Origin: Oscillospiraceae bacterium
GTDB lineage: Bacteria > Bacillota > Clostridia > Oscillospirales > Oscillospiraceae
Length of the DNA stretch: 41,343 nucleotides
NCBI GenBank assembly: GCA_902765595.1
Contig: CACXAQ010000011.1
Location: 1 to 41,343 of the forward strand
Direction: 5' to 3'
The notes beneath the pieces were generated by a model. It did not search any database, had not been told where the DNA came from, and saw only the letters and a list, made by a program, of their open reading frames with translations. Numbering within the stretch: position 1 is the first letter of the stretch; each line of letters starts with the position of its first letter. Shown piece after piece: positions 9,291 to 17,332 of this stretch. Both the position numbers and the translations under genes were made by a program.

Positions 9291-9916
9291 TACGCGAGGT
9301 CGATATTTTCCCCTTTCAGGCCGATCCAGGCGCCGAGCCCAGCCTGCCGGGATTCCGGATGGGCCAGCAGCCATTTGTTGCGCGCCCAAAGCATCCGATC
9401 CTCGTCGTTTTGCGGCTCGATCGCGGGCTTTTCCGTGTTGGTCCCCAAGGGAAGCAGCACGGCAACCCGAAAGCCGGTCTCCCCATCCACGTGGCAGGGA
9501 GCAAAGTGCAGCGTGGTGGCGTAAACCTCCAGCACCGCACCGGCCGGAACGCGAAAAGCCTTTACCTTCGCGGTGTCCAAGACACCCCCTTCGATCTCGT
9601 CCCGCCGGGCCAGCAGCAGGATGAAGTCGTGGGTACCGATGTTAAACTCACTGTCCCGGTGATATTCCAGACAATTGAGCTTTGTATTACGGCCCCAGCA
9701 CATGCCGAGCTGGATCGGCATGCCGCCGTAGGCCCGCTGCTCCAGTTTCCGGAAGATCCCACAGGCCTCCAGGCTCTCGATGCCGGGCCGATACGCCGTC
9801 CCCTGTTCCGGCAGGGGGATCTGCTCCATCGCCCGCAGCAGCTCGCTCGTATCATAGCCATCCAGCACGCGCCCGTAAGGGATGAATTCCGGATCCAGAA
9901 CCGAATAGATCTGCAT
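9290..9916 (-). CDS. DUF4867 family protein (cupin-like)
   Basis: This encodes 208 residues starting MQIYSVLDPEF, with a GGGAGG ribosome site directly upstream. An open frame continues further upstream but lacks a good ribosome site and would cross the promoter at 9966-9994, so 9916 is preferred. Features typical of DUF4867 are YGRVLDGYD near the N-terminus, LEYHRDSEFNIG, the ATTLHFAPC segment and the closing GAWIGLKGENIDL. The conserved His/Glu in LEYHRDSE and LHFAPCH are consistent with a cupin-like metal-binding barrel. In relatives the gene is often near sugar-utilisation loci, but no such gene is here. The biochemical role is unknown. It is divergent from the Nudix gene and transcribed singly. 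Confidence 0.85.
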   Translation of the reverse strand: MQIYSVLDPEFIPYGRVLDGYDTSELLRAMEQIPLPEQGTAYRPGIESLEACGIFRKLEQRAYGGMPIQLGMCWGRNTKLNCLEYHRDSEFNIGTHDFILLLARRDEIEGGVLDTAKVKAFRVPAGAVLEVYATTLHFAPCHVDGETGFRVAVLLPLGTNTEKPAIEPQNDEDRMLWARNKWLLAHPESRQAGLGAWIGLKGENIDLA

Positions 9917-9965
9917 AATTGCCTCCCATATCCTCCGCCCAGAGCGGAGTTTTTTCTTCCAGCTC

Positions 9966-9994
9966 AGCATAAAGACAGGGATTTCAAATGTCAA
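9966..9994 (-). promoter_or_regulatory. Promoter of the DUF4867 gene
   Basis: On the minus strand TTGACA (9994-9989), a 17-bp spacer and TATGCT (9971-9966). The leader has a short hairpin (CTCCGC...GCGGAG, 9932-9949) that includes a GGAGG next to the start, so it could affect translation. The promoter abuts the divergent promoter of the Nudix gene. Confidence 0.75.
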
Positions 9995-10015
9995 GCTTTT
10001 CTTTTCGCCCAAATA

Positions 10016-10024
10016 TGTTACAAT
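10016..10024 (+). promoter_or_regulatory. Extended -10 element of the Nudix gene
   Basis: TGTTACAAT is an extended -10 (TG, one base, TACAAT) placed 17 bp before the ATG at 10042. The -35 region is poor, as is usual for extended -10 promoters. Given the very short leader it is the likely start signal. Confidence 0.5.
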
Positions 10025-10041
10025 AGCATAGAGGTGATCCC

Positions 10042-10512
10042 ATGCGAAATACAACGCTGTGCTATCTGGAACGGGGCCGGGAATACCTGATGCTCCACCG
10101 GGTCAAGAAAACGGTTGATGAGAACAAGGATAAATGGATCGGCATCGGCGGCAAGTTTGAGAAGGGCGAAAGCCCGGAGGACTGCCTGCTGCGGGAAGTC
10201 CGGGAAGAGACCGGGCTGCGCCTGCTGCGCTGGCGCTACCGGGGGATCGTCACTTTCGTGTCTGACGAGTGGGGCACGGAATACATGCACCTGTTCACCT
10301 CTGACGCCTTTGAAGGCAGCCTCCGAACGGACTGCGATGAAGGCGAGCTGGAGTGGATCGACCGGGACAGGCTGCTCAAGCTTCCCATCTGGGAGGGAGA
10401 TAAGATCTTCCTCCGCCTGCTGGATGAAGATGTCCCCTTCTTTTCCCTGAAGCTCCGTTATGCGGGAGACCGTTTGACGGATGCAGTCCTGAACGGGGAA
10501 ACGATCAAATAA
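10042..10512 (+). CDS. Nudix hydrolase (MutT/8-oxo-dGTP diphosphatase-like)
   Basis: This encodes 156 residues. The Nudix box is complete: GGKFEKGESPEDCLLREVRE then ETGL (residues ~36-60) matches G-x5-E-x7-R-E-x-x-E-E-x-G, including the metal-binding glutamates. MRNTTLCYLERGREYLMLHR before it, and a downstream WIGIGG / LEWIDRDRLLKLPIWEGD arrangement, match the clostridial 8-oxo-dGTP diphosphatase subgroup that sanitises the nucleotide pool. Substrate is inferred from subgroup resemblance only. The start has GAGGTGAT at good spacing. It is a single-gene unit ending at a strong shared terminator. Confidence 0.9.
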   Translation: MRNTTLCYLERGREYLMLHRVKKTVDENKDKWIGIGGKFEKGESPEDCLLREVREETGLRLLRWRYRGIVTFVSDEWGTEYMHLFTSDAFEGSLRTDCDEGELEWIDRDRLLKLPIWEGDKIFLRLLDEDVPFFSLKLRYAGDRLTDAVLNGETIK

Positions 10513-10555
10513 TAAAAAGTGCTGAAAGAGTAATACTCTCTCAGCACTTTTTATT
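10511..10555. terminator. Bidirectional terminator between Nudix gene and copA
   Basis: A ~22-bp inverted repeat (10511-10532 with 10534-10555, one mismatch) flanked by A and T runs on both sides, so it works as a Rho-independent terminator on either strand. It closes the plus-strand Nudix gene and the minus-strand copA gene. Confidence 0.85.
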
Positions 10556-10564
10556 TTCGGAAAT

Positions 10565-10768
10565 TCACTCGATGCCCAGCACCTTGTAGTCCTGTGCCTC
10601 CACGGCGGCCTTCATGGTCTCGAAATCGGCTGTGCCGGTGACGACGGCGGTGCCGGCCTCATGGCTGACCACGGCGCTCTCCACGCCCTCCAGGGCCTCC
10701 AGGGTCTTCTTGACGCGGGCCTCGCAGTGCTTGCACATCATGCCTTCGATTTTCAGGGTTCTCTCCAT
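10565..10768 (-). CDS. Possible internal translation product of copA: free CopZ-like chaperone
   Basis: Within copA, in frame, ATG at 10768 is preceded nine bases upstream by GGAG inside AAAAGGAGA. Translation from here would give a 67-residue protein (METMERTLKIEGMM-type start at MERTLKIEGM) with the full Atx1/CopZ fold and GMMCKHC metal-binding loop. This is the size of a normal CopZ. No separate copZ is seen nearby. Sequence shows the start signals; use of the site is inference. Confidence 0.45.
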   Translation of the reverse strand: MERTLKIEGMMCKHCEARVKKTLEALEGVESAVVSHEAGTAVVTGTADFETMKAAVEAQDYKVLGIE

Positions 10769-13093
10769 GGTTTCATTCTCCTTTTCTTCAAAGATTTCCG
10801 CAGGGATCTGGATATGCTTTTTCCGGGGTCGGTCCCCTTTGGGATCCCGGAGTTTGAACAGGTTCAGGCGCAGGGCGTTCATGCACACGGTAAAGCTGGA
10901 AAGGCTCATGGCCGCCGCGCCGATCATGGGATTCATCTCCCAGCTCCAGCCAAACAACGACTGATAAAATCCAGCGGCAAGAGGGATGCAGATGACGTTA
11001 TAGAAAAAGGCCCAGAACAGGTTTTCATGGATGTTCCGGATGGTGGCGCGGCTGAGCCGGACAGCCGCGGAAACGTCCGCCAGCCGGGACTTCATCAGCA
11101 CAACGTCGGCCGCGTCGATGGCAACATCCGCGCCCGCGCCGATGGCCACGCCCAGATCTGCCCTTGTCAGGGCAGGCGCGTCGTTGATGCCGTCGCCGAC
11201 CATGGCCACTTTCCCACTCTCCTGGAGCCTGCGGATCACCGCCTCCTTGCCGTCGGGCAGAACGCCCGCAACCACATGGTCTACACCGGCCTGCGCACCG
11301 ATGGCCTTTGCCGTGCGGGCGTTATCGCCGGTGAGCATCACCACGGTCATGCCCATGTTTTGCAGTTCCCGCACCGCCTGAGCGGAGTCGGGCTTCATGG
11401 TGTCGGCCACCGCGATGATCCCCAGGAGCTTTCCGTCCTCTGCGAAGAAGAGGGGCGTTTTCCCCTGCGCTGCCAGTTCATCCCCTCTGGTCTGGATTTC
11501 CCGGGGAATGGGGCAGCGGCTCGCCATGAACTTCCCGGAGCCTCCCAGAAGCATCTTCCCCTTCTGCCTTGCGGTCAGGCCGTTCCCCGGCAAGGCGCGG
11601 AAGCCCTCCGCCTCAGCGGGGCTGATGTCATTCTCTTTTGCGAAGGCCATGACCGCCTTGGCCAGCGGATGCTCAGAGTACTGCTCCAGGGAGGCCGCCT
11701 TGGACAGAAGCTCGGTATCATCAATCCCTTCGTTCGGCATCAGGTCCGTGACACGGGGCTCGCCGGAGGTGATGGTGCCGGTCTTATCCAGCGCAACGAT
11801 GTCCATCTTTCCCGCCTCCTCCTGGGAGACGGCGGTTTTGAACAAGATGCCGTTCCTGGCGCCCACGCCGTTGCCGACCATGATGGCCACAGGGGTTGCC
11901 AGCCCCAGCGCGCAGGGGCAGGAGATCACCAAAACCGAGATCGCCCGCGCGATGGAGAAGGCAAAGCTCTTTCCCGCAATGAGCCAGATCGCCAGCGTCA
12001 CCAGCGCGATCCCGATCACCGCAGGAACAAAAACCGCAGAGACCCGGTCCGCGATCCGGGCGATGGGTGCCTTCGTAGCGGCCGCGTCCGAGACCATGCG
12101 TATGATCTGGCTGAGGGTGGTGTCCTCGCCGACCCGGGTGGCCCGCGCTTTCAGAAAGCCCGACTGGTTGATGGTGGCGGCGGAGACCGTGTCCCCGGGA
12201 GCCTTGTCCACAGGGATGGACTCGCCGGTGAGGGCAGCCTCGTTCACCGCGCTCTCTCCTTCCAGCACCACGCCGTCCACCGGAATGCTCTCGCCCGGAC
12301 GGACCACGAACACATCGCCGCTCTGCACCTGGGAAATATCCACCTGGATCTCTTTCCCATCCCGCCAGAGCACCGCCGTCTGGGGAGCCAGCTTCATCAG
12401 GCTTTTGAGGGCGTCGGTGGTGCGGCCCTTGGACATGGCCTCCAGCATCTTGCCCACGGTGATGAGGCAGGGGATCATGGCGGCAGTCTCAAAATACAGG
12501 TTATGGGCGAAGCGGTGGACCGCCTCCAGCTCCCCCGCCGCCTGGGCGGCGATCATCAGGTATAGCTCCACCAGGCTGTATCCGAAGGCTGCGGCTGAAC
12601 CCAGTGCCACCAAAGTATCCATATTCGGTGCGCCGTGGAAGAGACTCCGAAAGCCGCTGGTGAAGAACTTTTTGTTGATGAGCATCACCACGATGGCGAT
12701 GAGCATCTGGGTCAAAGCCATCGCCACAGGGTTTTCCAGGAACGCCGGCACGGGGAAGCCCGCCATATTGTGCCCCATGGAGAGGTACATCAAAAGAGCG
12801 AGAAAGCCCAGGGAACTGAACAGCCGTTTTTTCAATACCGGCGTTTCCCGGTCAATGAGGGGGTCCTCATTCGAGGCTTCGGCTGTTTTCTGCGCCCCTT
12901 TGCGGCTTGCACCATAGCCCGCCGCCTCTACCGCGGCAATGATGCTCTTCTCGTCCGCCGTTCCCTCCACACCCATGGAGTTGGTCAGCAGACTTACCGA
13001 GCAGGCGCTGACCCCGGGGACGGCTCCCACCGCCTTTTCCACCCGGGCCGAGCAGGCGGCGCAGCTCATGCCGGTCACATTATATTGTTGCAT
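10565..13093 (-). CDS. copA: Copper-exporting P1B-type ATPase with a C-terminal CopZ-like domain
   Basis: This encodes 842 residues. An N-terminal heavy-metal-associated domain has GMSCAAC at 8-14. The core motifs are all present: TGES 289-292, CPC 392-394 followed by a conserved Pro, DKTGT 436-440 (phosphorylated Asp), SEHP 473-476 and GDGINDAP 633-640. YNVICIP (698-704) and MSLSSFTVCMN (729-739) are the membrane signatures of Cu(I)-transporting P1B-1 pumps. After the last helix an acidic/basic linker leads to a second metal-binding domain (776-842, GMMCKHC at 784-790), equivalent to the free chaperone CopZ. This C-terminal placement is unusual, and Met776 has its own ribosome site. The gene lies 39 bp after csoR in one transcript, so copper-induced expression is expected. 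Start has AGGTGAT. Confidence 0.95.
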   Translation of the reverse strand: MQQYNVTGMSCAACSARVEKAVGAVPGVSACSVSLLTNSMGVEGTADEKSIIAAVEAAGYGASRKGAQKTAEASNEDPLIDRETPVLKKRLFSSLGFLALLMYLSMGHNMAGFPVPAFLENPVAMALTQMLIAIVVMLINKKFFTSGFRSLFHGAPNMDTLVALGSAAAFGYSLVELYLMIAAQAAGELEAVHRFAHNLYFETAAMIPCLITVGKMLEAMSKGRTTDALKSLMKLAPQTAVLWRDGKEIQVDISQVQSGDVFVVRPGESIPVDGVVLEGESAVNEAALTGESIPVDKAPGDTVSAATINQSGFLKARATRVGEDTTLSQIIRMVSDAAATKAPIARIADRVSAVFVPAVIGIALVTLAIWLIAGKSFAFSIARAISVLVISCPCALGLATPVAIMVGNGVGARNGILFKTAVSQEEAGKMDIVALDKTGTITSGEPRVTDLMPNEGIDDTELLSKAASLEQYSEHPLAKAVMAFAKENDISPAEAEGFRALPGNGLTARQKGKMLLGGSGKFMASRCPIPREIQTRGDELAAQGKTPLFFAEDGKLLGIIAVADTMKPDSAQAVRELQNMGMTVVMLTGDNARTAKAIGAQAGVDHVVAGVLPDGKEAVIRRLQESGKVAMVGDGINDAPALTRADLGVAIGAGADVAIDAADVVLMKSRLADVSAAVRLSRATIRNIHENLFWAFFYNVICIPLAAGFYQSLFGWSWEMNPMIGAAAMSLSSFTVCMNALRLNLFKLRDPKGDRPRKKHIQIPAEIFEEKENETMERTLKIEGMMCKHCEARVKKTLEALEGVESAVVSHEAGTAVVTGTADFETMKAAVEAQDYKVLGIE

Positions 13094-13132
13094 ACGATCA
13101 CCTGCTTTGATTCTGTCCTATTCCGTCCGAAA

Positions 13133-13474
13133 TCATTTCATCATTTTCTGCAGAGTGTCCAGCAGTTCGTCAACCGTTTCGTCCTTCCCCGCCCTCAGAT
13201 CGTCCATCACGCAGGTGTGGAGATGCTGGCTGAGGAGCTCCCGGCTGAAAGCGTTGAGGGCGGCGTTGGCTGCCGCGGCCTGAGCCAGAATGTCCGGGCA
13301 GTAGGCTTCCCGATCCAGCATCCCCCGGATCCCCCGGATCTGTCCCTCGATCCGGCTGAGCCGGTTGCAAAGCTTTTTATACTCTTCTTCACTGCGATGG
13401 CGGGTCTTATGGCAGGAACAGGTCATATCTTCCTGTTTTTCCGCCGCTTCTCCGCAGCAGCATCTGTTCTCCAT
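13133..13474 (-). CDS. csoR: CsoR-family copper-sensing repressor
   Basis: This encodes 113 residues with the four-helix DUF156 fold: NRLSRIEGQIRGIRGMLD (residues ~38-55) is the family hallmark. The Cu(I)-binding Cys-His-Cys set is visible as Cys in AYCPDI, and His and Cys in HLHTCV. The N-terminal ~25 residues carry extra cysteines (CCCG, CSCHK) not found in most CsoR proteins, perhaps an added metal site. Known CsoR proteins dissociate from DNA on Cu(I) binding. The operator lies inside its own promoter (13498-13526), and copA follows after 39 bp, so the protein should autoregulate a csoR-copA operon. Copper rather than nickel or persulfide sensing is inferred from the neighbour. Confidence 0.92.
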   Translation of the reverse strand: MENRCCCGEAAEKQEDMTCSCHKTRHRSEEEYKKLCNRLSRIEGQIRGIRGMLDREAYCPDILAQAAAANAALNAFSRELLSQHLHTCVMDDLRAGKDETVDELLDTLQKMMK

Positions 13475-13497
13475 GCGCTCACGTCCTTTCGTGAGAC

Positions 13498-13526
13498 AAT
13501 ATATACCCCTAAGGGGTATTTGTCAA
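13498..13526 (-). promoter_or_regulatory. csoR-copA promoter with CsoR operator in the spacer
   Basis: On the minus strand TTGACA (13526-13521), exactly 17 bp, then TATATT (13503-13498). The spacer holds a palindrome ATACCCC-T-TAGGGGTAT-like (13503-13519, GC-centred arms TACCCC/GGGGTA), which matches known CsoR operators. Repressor binding would block RNA polymerase directly. Confidence 0.85.
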
Positions 13527-13555
13527 GCGACGGAATCAAACAATATGCATAGAAA

Positions 13556-13581
13556 AACCGCGCCGAAAAACCGGCGCGGTT
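13556..13581 (-). terminator. Terminator of the rnf operon
   Basis: A 10-bp GC-rich stem (13556-13565 with 13572-13581), followed on the minus strand by TTTCT. It lies 19 bp past the rnfB stop and separates the rnf operon from the csoR promoter. Confidence 0.75.
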
Positions 13582-13599
13582 GTGCTTGTATTCGCTTGT

Positions 13600-14397
13600 T
13601 CAGGCTTTGAAGGTGGTGATGATATGGCGCGGGCAGACCAGGGCGCAGTGACCGCACTGGGTGCACTTGCTGGTGTCGATCTTCGCCACAAAATTCTCCA
13701 CGTGGATGGCGTCCGCCGGGCACTCCCGCTGGCACTTCATGCAGCCGATGCAGCCCGTCTTGCAGATCTTCATGACCTGGGCGCCCTTGTCCTGGTTGCG
13801 GCAGGCCACCATGGTCCGCTGCTTCTCGGGGATCAGCTGAACAATGTCCTTGGGGCAGGCGTCCACACAGGCGCCGCAGCCGACGCATTTGGAGCGATCC
13901 ACCTTGGCAACGCCCTTTACCACATGCATGGCGTCGAACTTGCAGGCCTTGGCGCAGTTGCCCATGCCGATGCAGGCAAAGGTGCAGAGCTTGTTGCTCT
14001 TGCCGCCGAAAAGCATGGCAGCGCGGCAATCCTCGGGACCGGTATAGTTGAAGCGCATCTCCGCCACGTTGTTGCAGCCGGAGCAGGGCACAAACGCGAC
14101 CTTCTTTTCCGCTGCGTCCGCAGCCACGCCCATGATCTCCGCGATCTTGGCCGCAGCCTCCGGACCGGACGCAACACACTTGTTGCAGGGGGCCTCACCT
14201 TTTGCCACCGCGGCGGCATAGCCGTCGCAGCCGGGGTATCCGCAGCCGCCGCAGTTGGCGCCGGCCAGACACTCACGGACAGCAGCCTGCTTGGGGTCCA
14301 CTTCAACATGGAAGATCTTGGAGGCAAAAGCCAGCAGCGCACCGAAGACAGCGCCCAGGGCGCCGAGAACGAGGACAGCATATAAAATAGACATCAT
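13600..14397 (-). CDS. rnfB: Rnf complex subunit B, multi-cluster ferredoxin-like protein
   Basis: This encodes 265 residues. An N-terminal membrane helix (residues ~4-25) is followed by the RnfB Fe-S domain (ANCGGCGYPGCDGYA near 47-61 with a later Cys), then cysteine motifs CTFACIGMGNCAKACK, CVGCGACVDACP, CIGCMKCQRECP and CTQCGHCALVCP for several [4Fe-4S] clusters. RnfB takes electrons from reduced ferredoxin into the Rnf complex, which passes them to NAD+ while pumping Na+ or H+. It is the last gene of rnfCDGEAB; ten bases separate it from rnfA, and AAGGAGG precedes the ATGATG start. Confidence 0.97.
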   Translation of the reverse strand: MMSILYAVLVLGALGAVFGALLAFASKIFHVEVDPKQAAVRECLAGANCGGCGYPGCDGYAAAVAKGEAPCNKCVASGPEAAAKIAEIMGVAADAAEKKVAFVPCSGCNNVAEMRFNYTGPEDCRAAMLFGGKSNKLCTFACIGMGNCAKACKFDAMHVVKGVAKVDRSKCVGCGACVDACPKDIVQLIPEKQRTMVACRNQDKGAQVMKICKTGCIGCMKCQRECPADAIHVENFVAKIDTSKCTQCGHCALVCPRHIITTFKA

Positions 14398-14406
14398 GCA
14401 CCCTCC

Positions 14407-14994
14407 TTAGAAGATCTTCATGCCGCTGAAGCCCATGAAGGCCAGAGCGACCAGGCCCGCAGAGATCAGGCAAATGGGGAATCCGTCAAAGCACTCGGGG
14501 TAATCGGCAAAAGCGATCCGCTCCCGAACGCTGGCAAACAGCACGATGGCCAGCATAAAGCCCAGACCGCCGGTAATGCCGTAGATCACGGAGCCCAGGA
14601 AGTCATAGCTGTTCTGCACGTTCAGCAGCACCACGCCCAGCACCGCGCAGTTAGTGGTGATCAGGGGCAGGTAAATGCCGAGTGCGGAGTACAGGGAGGG
14701 AACGGCCTTTTTCAGGAACATTTCCACGAACTGTACCAGAGCCGCGATGACCAGGATGAAGGCCAGGGTCTGCAGGAAGGCCAGGTCCAGCGGGACCAGG
14801 ATGAACTCGTTGACCACATAGCAGATGGCGGATGCCAGGCCCATGACGAAGACCACGGCCAGGCCCATGCCGGTAGCCGTCTCCACCTTGCTGGAGCAGC
14901 CCAGGAAGGGGCAGCAGCCAAGGAACTGGGAGAAGATGAAGTTATTGATCAGGATCGCACCGATGGCGATGGACAGATATTCCGTAACGCTCAT
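14407..14994 (-). CDS. rnfA: Rnf complex subunit A
   Basis: This encodes 195 residues, nearly all hydrophobic, with six predicted membrane helices. MSVTEYLSIAIGAILINNF, GCCPFLGCSSKVETATGMG and the TNCAVLGVVLLN stretch are typical of RnfA/NqrE. RnfA and RnfE form an inverted pair of membrane subunits that hold an intramembrane [2Fe-2S] cluster (conserved Cys in GCCP.. and TNCA..). The start overlaps the rnfE stop by four bases (ATGA), showing tight translational coupling. Confidence 0.97.
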   Translation of the reverse strand: MSVTEYLSIAIGAILINNFIFSQFLGCCPFLGCSSKVETATGMGLAVVFVMGLASAICYVVNEFILVPLDLAFLQTLAFILVIAALVQFVEMFLKKAVPSLYSALGIYLPLITTNCAVLGVVLLNVQNSYDFLGSVIYGITGGLGFMLAIVLFASVRERIAFADYPECFDGFPICLISAGLVALAFMGFSGMKIF

Positions 14995-15680
14995 GCTGCA
15001 TCCTCCTCTTCCGCAGCTTTCGCCGCTTCTTCTTTCTTCTTGGCAGCCTTCTTCAGCGCGGCCTGCATGGCGGCAAAGATGAAGCCCAGAGTCAGGAAGC
15101 CGCCCACGGGCAGGGTCAGGATGGAAGCGCCGTAGTCAGAATTGAAGAGCTGGATCCCGGTGCCGGTGCCGTCCAGAGTGATGCCCTTGGTCACGTCGAT
15201 CAGGCCGCCGCCGAAACGGCCGCTGCCCAGGAATTCGCGGATCAGACACATGACCACCAGCACAGCGGTGTAGCCAAGGCCCTGGGTGATACCGTCGGTA
15301 AAGGAGACGCCGATGGGATTCTTCTGGCAGAAGGCCTCGGCACGGCCGATGATGATGCAGTTGACGACGATCAGGGGGATAAACACGCCGAGAGACTCAC
15401 TCAGCGCGGGGATGAAGGCCTGCAGCAGCAGGTCCACGATGGTGACGAAGCCCGCGATGATGACCACAAAGATGGCCAGACGGATCTCGTCGGGGATGAT
15501 CTTGCGGATGGCGGAGACCGCCACGTTGCAGCAGGTCAGGATGATGAGCACCGACAGGCCCATACCGACGCCGTTGAAGAGCGAGGTGGTGATGGCCATG
15601 GTGGCGCACATGCCAAGCTGCTGGACCAGAATGGGGTTATTGGTGATAACGCCTTCTTTAAGCTGTTTCTTGAAGTTCAT
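14991..15680 (-). CDS. rnfE: Rnf complex subunit E
   Basis: This encodes 229 residues. It begins MNFKKQLKEGVITNNPILVQ, and LGMCATMAITTSLFNGVGMG and VNCIIIGRAEAF are hallmark RnfE/NqrD segments, with conserved cysteines matching the intramembrane cluster shared with RnfA. There are six hydrophobic helices, then a charged lysine/glutamate/alanine-rich C-terminal tail (KKAAKKKEEAAKAAEEEDAA). It lies 12 bp after rnfG. Confidence 0.97.
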   Translation of the reverse strand: MNFKKQLKEGVITNNPILVQQLGMCATMAITTSLFNGVGMGLSVLIILTCCNVAVSAIRKIIPDEIRLAIFVVIIAGFVTIVDLLLQAFIPALSESLGVFIPLIVVNCIIIGRAEAFCQKNPIGVSFTDGITQGLGYTAVLVVMCLIREFLGSGRFGGGLIDVTKGITLDGTGTGIQLFNSDYGASILTLPVGGFLTLGFIFAAMQAALKKAAKKKEEAAKAAEEEDAA

Positions 15681-15692
15681 TTCCTCGCCTCC

Positions 15693-16286
15693 TTAACCCA
15701 GCATCTGTTCCACAAACTCGATGGCGGCGGCGGTGGCGTTGGTCACGCTGCGGGAGGTGATGGTGGCGCCGGAAAGGGCGTCGATCTCACCGCCGGCCTT
15801 CTTGAGCTGCACGAACTTGGAAACACCGATGAACTGATTGCGGAAATTCACACCCACATCCGCGGCGCTGGCGGCGTTGGCGCCAAGGCCGGCGGTCTCG
15901 GAGTGCTTGGTGATGGAAACGCCGGTGCAGGTCAGCCGGTTGCTGACGCCCACCACCATGACGATGGTGCCCTGGGCGCCGGAGAACTCGGTCTCCACCA
16001 CATAACCGGCATCGTCAGCCGCCTTGGAAACGGACAGGATCTTGATCTTCTGGCCGTTGGAGTTGATGGTGGTGCTCAGGCCCAGGGGCTTCAGATCCAC
16101 CGGGATGTATTGCTGCTCTCCCTCGGGAACATGGACGGGCATAACCTTGGAAAAGGCCTCGTTGGTCTTGTTGGTCTGGTACGCGTTGATGGGTCCTCTG
16201 GTGACCATGTCCACCGCGCCGAGCACGCCGGCCACAATGGCGCAGATCAAGAACAGGACCAGGGTCAGTTTCAGGATCTTATTCAT
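15693..16286 (-). CDS. rnfG: Rnf complex subunit G, covalent FMN protein
   Basis: This encodes 197 residues. One N-terminal membrane helix (~5-28) anchors an extracytoplasmic FMN-binding domain. The flavinylation motif is visible in DALSGATITSRSVT near the C-terminus, where the Thr in SGAT is the expected FMN attachment site. The HSETAGLGA segment is also typical. Its start overlaps the rnfD stop by four bases. A flavin transferase (ApbE) would be needed and must be encoded elsewhere. Confidence 0.96.
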   Translation of the reverse strand: MNKILKLTLVLFLICAIVAGVLGAVDMVTRGPINAYQTNKTNEAFSKVMPVHVPEGEQQYIPVDLKPLGLSTTINSNGQKIKILSVSKAADDAGYVVETEFSGAQGTIVMVVGVSNRLTCTGVSITKHSETAGLGANAASAADVGVNFRNQFIGVSKFVQLKKAGGEIDALSGATITSRSVTNATAAAIEFVEQMLG

Positions 16287-17332
16287 TTGGCAGCCTCCTT
16301 TGCGGCGAGCTTCTCCGCTTTCTTTGCCGCCTTTTCCGCTGCGATGTCCTCCTTGGACACGCCGAACTGGTGACGGTGGAAGCCCTTGTCAATGGCCCAG
16401 GCGCACAGGTTCATCAGCAGGATCGCGTAGCTGACGCCCTCGGGGAAGCCGCCGAAGTAGCGGATCAGCACCGTGATGGCGCCGCAGCCCGCGCCGTAGA
16501 GCAGCTGGCCCTTGAGCGTCACGGGGCTGGTGGCGTAATCGGTCGCCATAAAGAAGGCGCCGAGGAACAGGCCGCCGGAGAGGATGTTCAGGAGCATGAA
16601 GTCCACATTGCCCATCCCCTGGCCGCCGAAGATCAGCGTCAGGAGCGCGACCGTACCGATAAAGGACACGGGGATCCGCCAGGAGATGACCTTGCGGGCG
16701 ATCAGGTAGATGCCGCCGATGAGCAGGGCCAGGGCGCTGATCTCACCGATGGCGCCGGGGGTCAGGCCCAGGAACAGCGCCTTGGCGCTGTAATACTCGG
16801 GCATGCCCTCTCCCCCGTACAGGAAGGCAAGCGGCGTTGCGGTGGAGATGGCGTCGATGCCCTCGATGCCCTTCATAGCGGCGGGCGCCTGGAAGCGGCC
16901 CATGAGCATGGCATAAGAGGCCAGCAGAAATGCGCGGGCGGCCAGGGCCGGGTTCAGGAAGTTCTTGCCGATGCCGCCGTAGAGCTGCTTGACCACCACG
17001 ATGCCGAAGAAGGTGCCGATCACCGGCAGCCACCAGGGGGCGGCGGGGGGCAGCGTCAGCGCCAGGAGAAGGCCGGTGACCACGGCGGAGAGATCGCCGA
17101 TGGTGGCGGACTTGTGGGTGAATTTCCGGTACAGCCACTCGAAGAACACGGCAGACAGGACGGAGGACGCGATGACCACCAGCGGGTGCAGGCCGAATTG
17201 CCAGACGGACACCGCCACGGCAGGCAGCAGCGCCAGGATCACATTCAGCATCAGGCGCTGGGTATCGGTCTTGGTCCGGACCTGGGGCTGGTATGCTACG
17301 TCCAGGATGATACGTTCTTTTTTCTCGTTCAT
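16283..17332 (-). CDS. rnfD: Rnf complex subunit D, membrane FMN protein
   Basis: This encodes 349 residues with about ten membrane helices. The motif GIDAISTATPLAFL carries the Thr expected to bind FMN covalently. Other family marks are GKNFLNPALAARAFLL and FMATDYATSPVTLKGQ. The C-terminus is a charged alanine/lysine tail like that of rnfE and rnfC here. It starts on the last base of the rnfC stop (TAATG), so expression is coupled. Confidence 0.97.
   Translation of the reverse strand: MNEKKERIILDVAYQPQVRTKTDTQRLMLNVILALLPAVAVSVWQFGLHPLVVIASSVLSAVFFEWLYRKFTHKSATIGDLSAVVTGLLLALTLPPAAPWWLPVIGTFFGIVVVKQLYGGIGKNFLNPALAARAFLLASYAMLMGRFQAPAAMKGIEGIDAISTATPLAFLYGGEGMPEYYSAKALFLGLTPGAIGEISALALLIGGIYLIARKVISWRIPVSFIGTVALLTLIFGGQGMGNVDFMLLNILSGGLFLGAFFMATDYATSPVTLKGQLLYGAGCGAITVLIRYFGGFPEGVSYAILLMNLCAWAIDKGFHRHQFGVSKEDIAAEKAAKKAEKLAAKEAAK

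Noticed and set aside
9944-9955. Plus-strand terminator-like hairpin plus TTTTTT
   Set aside because: No plus-strand transcript is expected here; the hairpin lies in the leader of the DUF4867 gene and is better seen as a leader structure.
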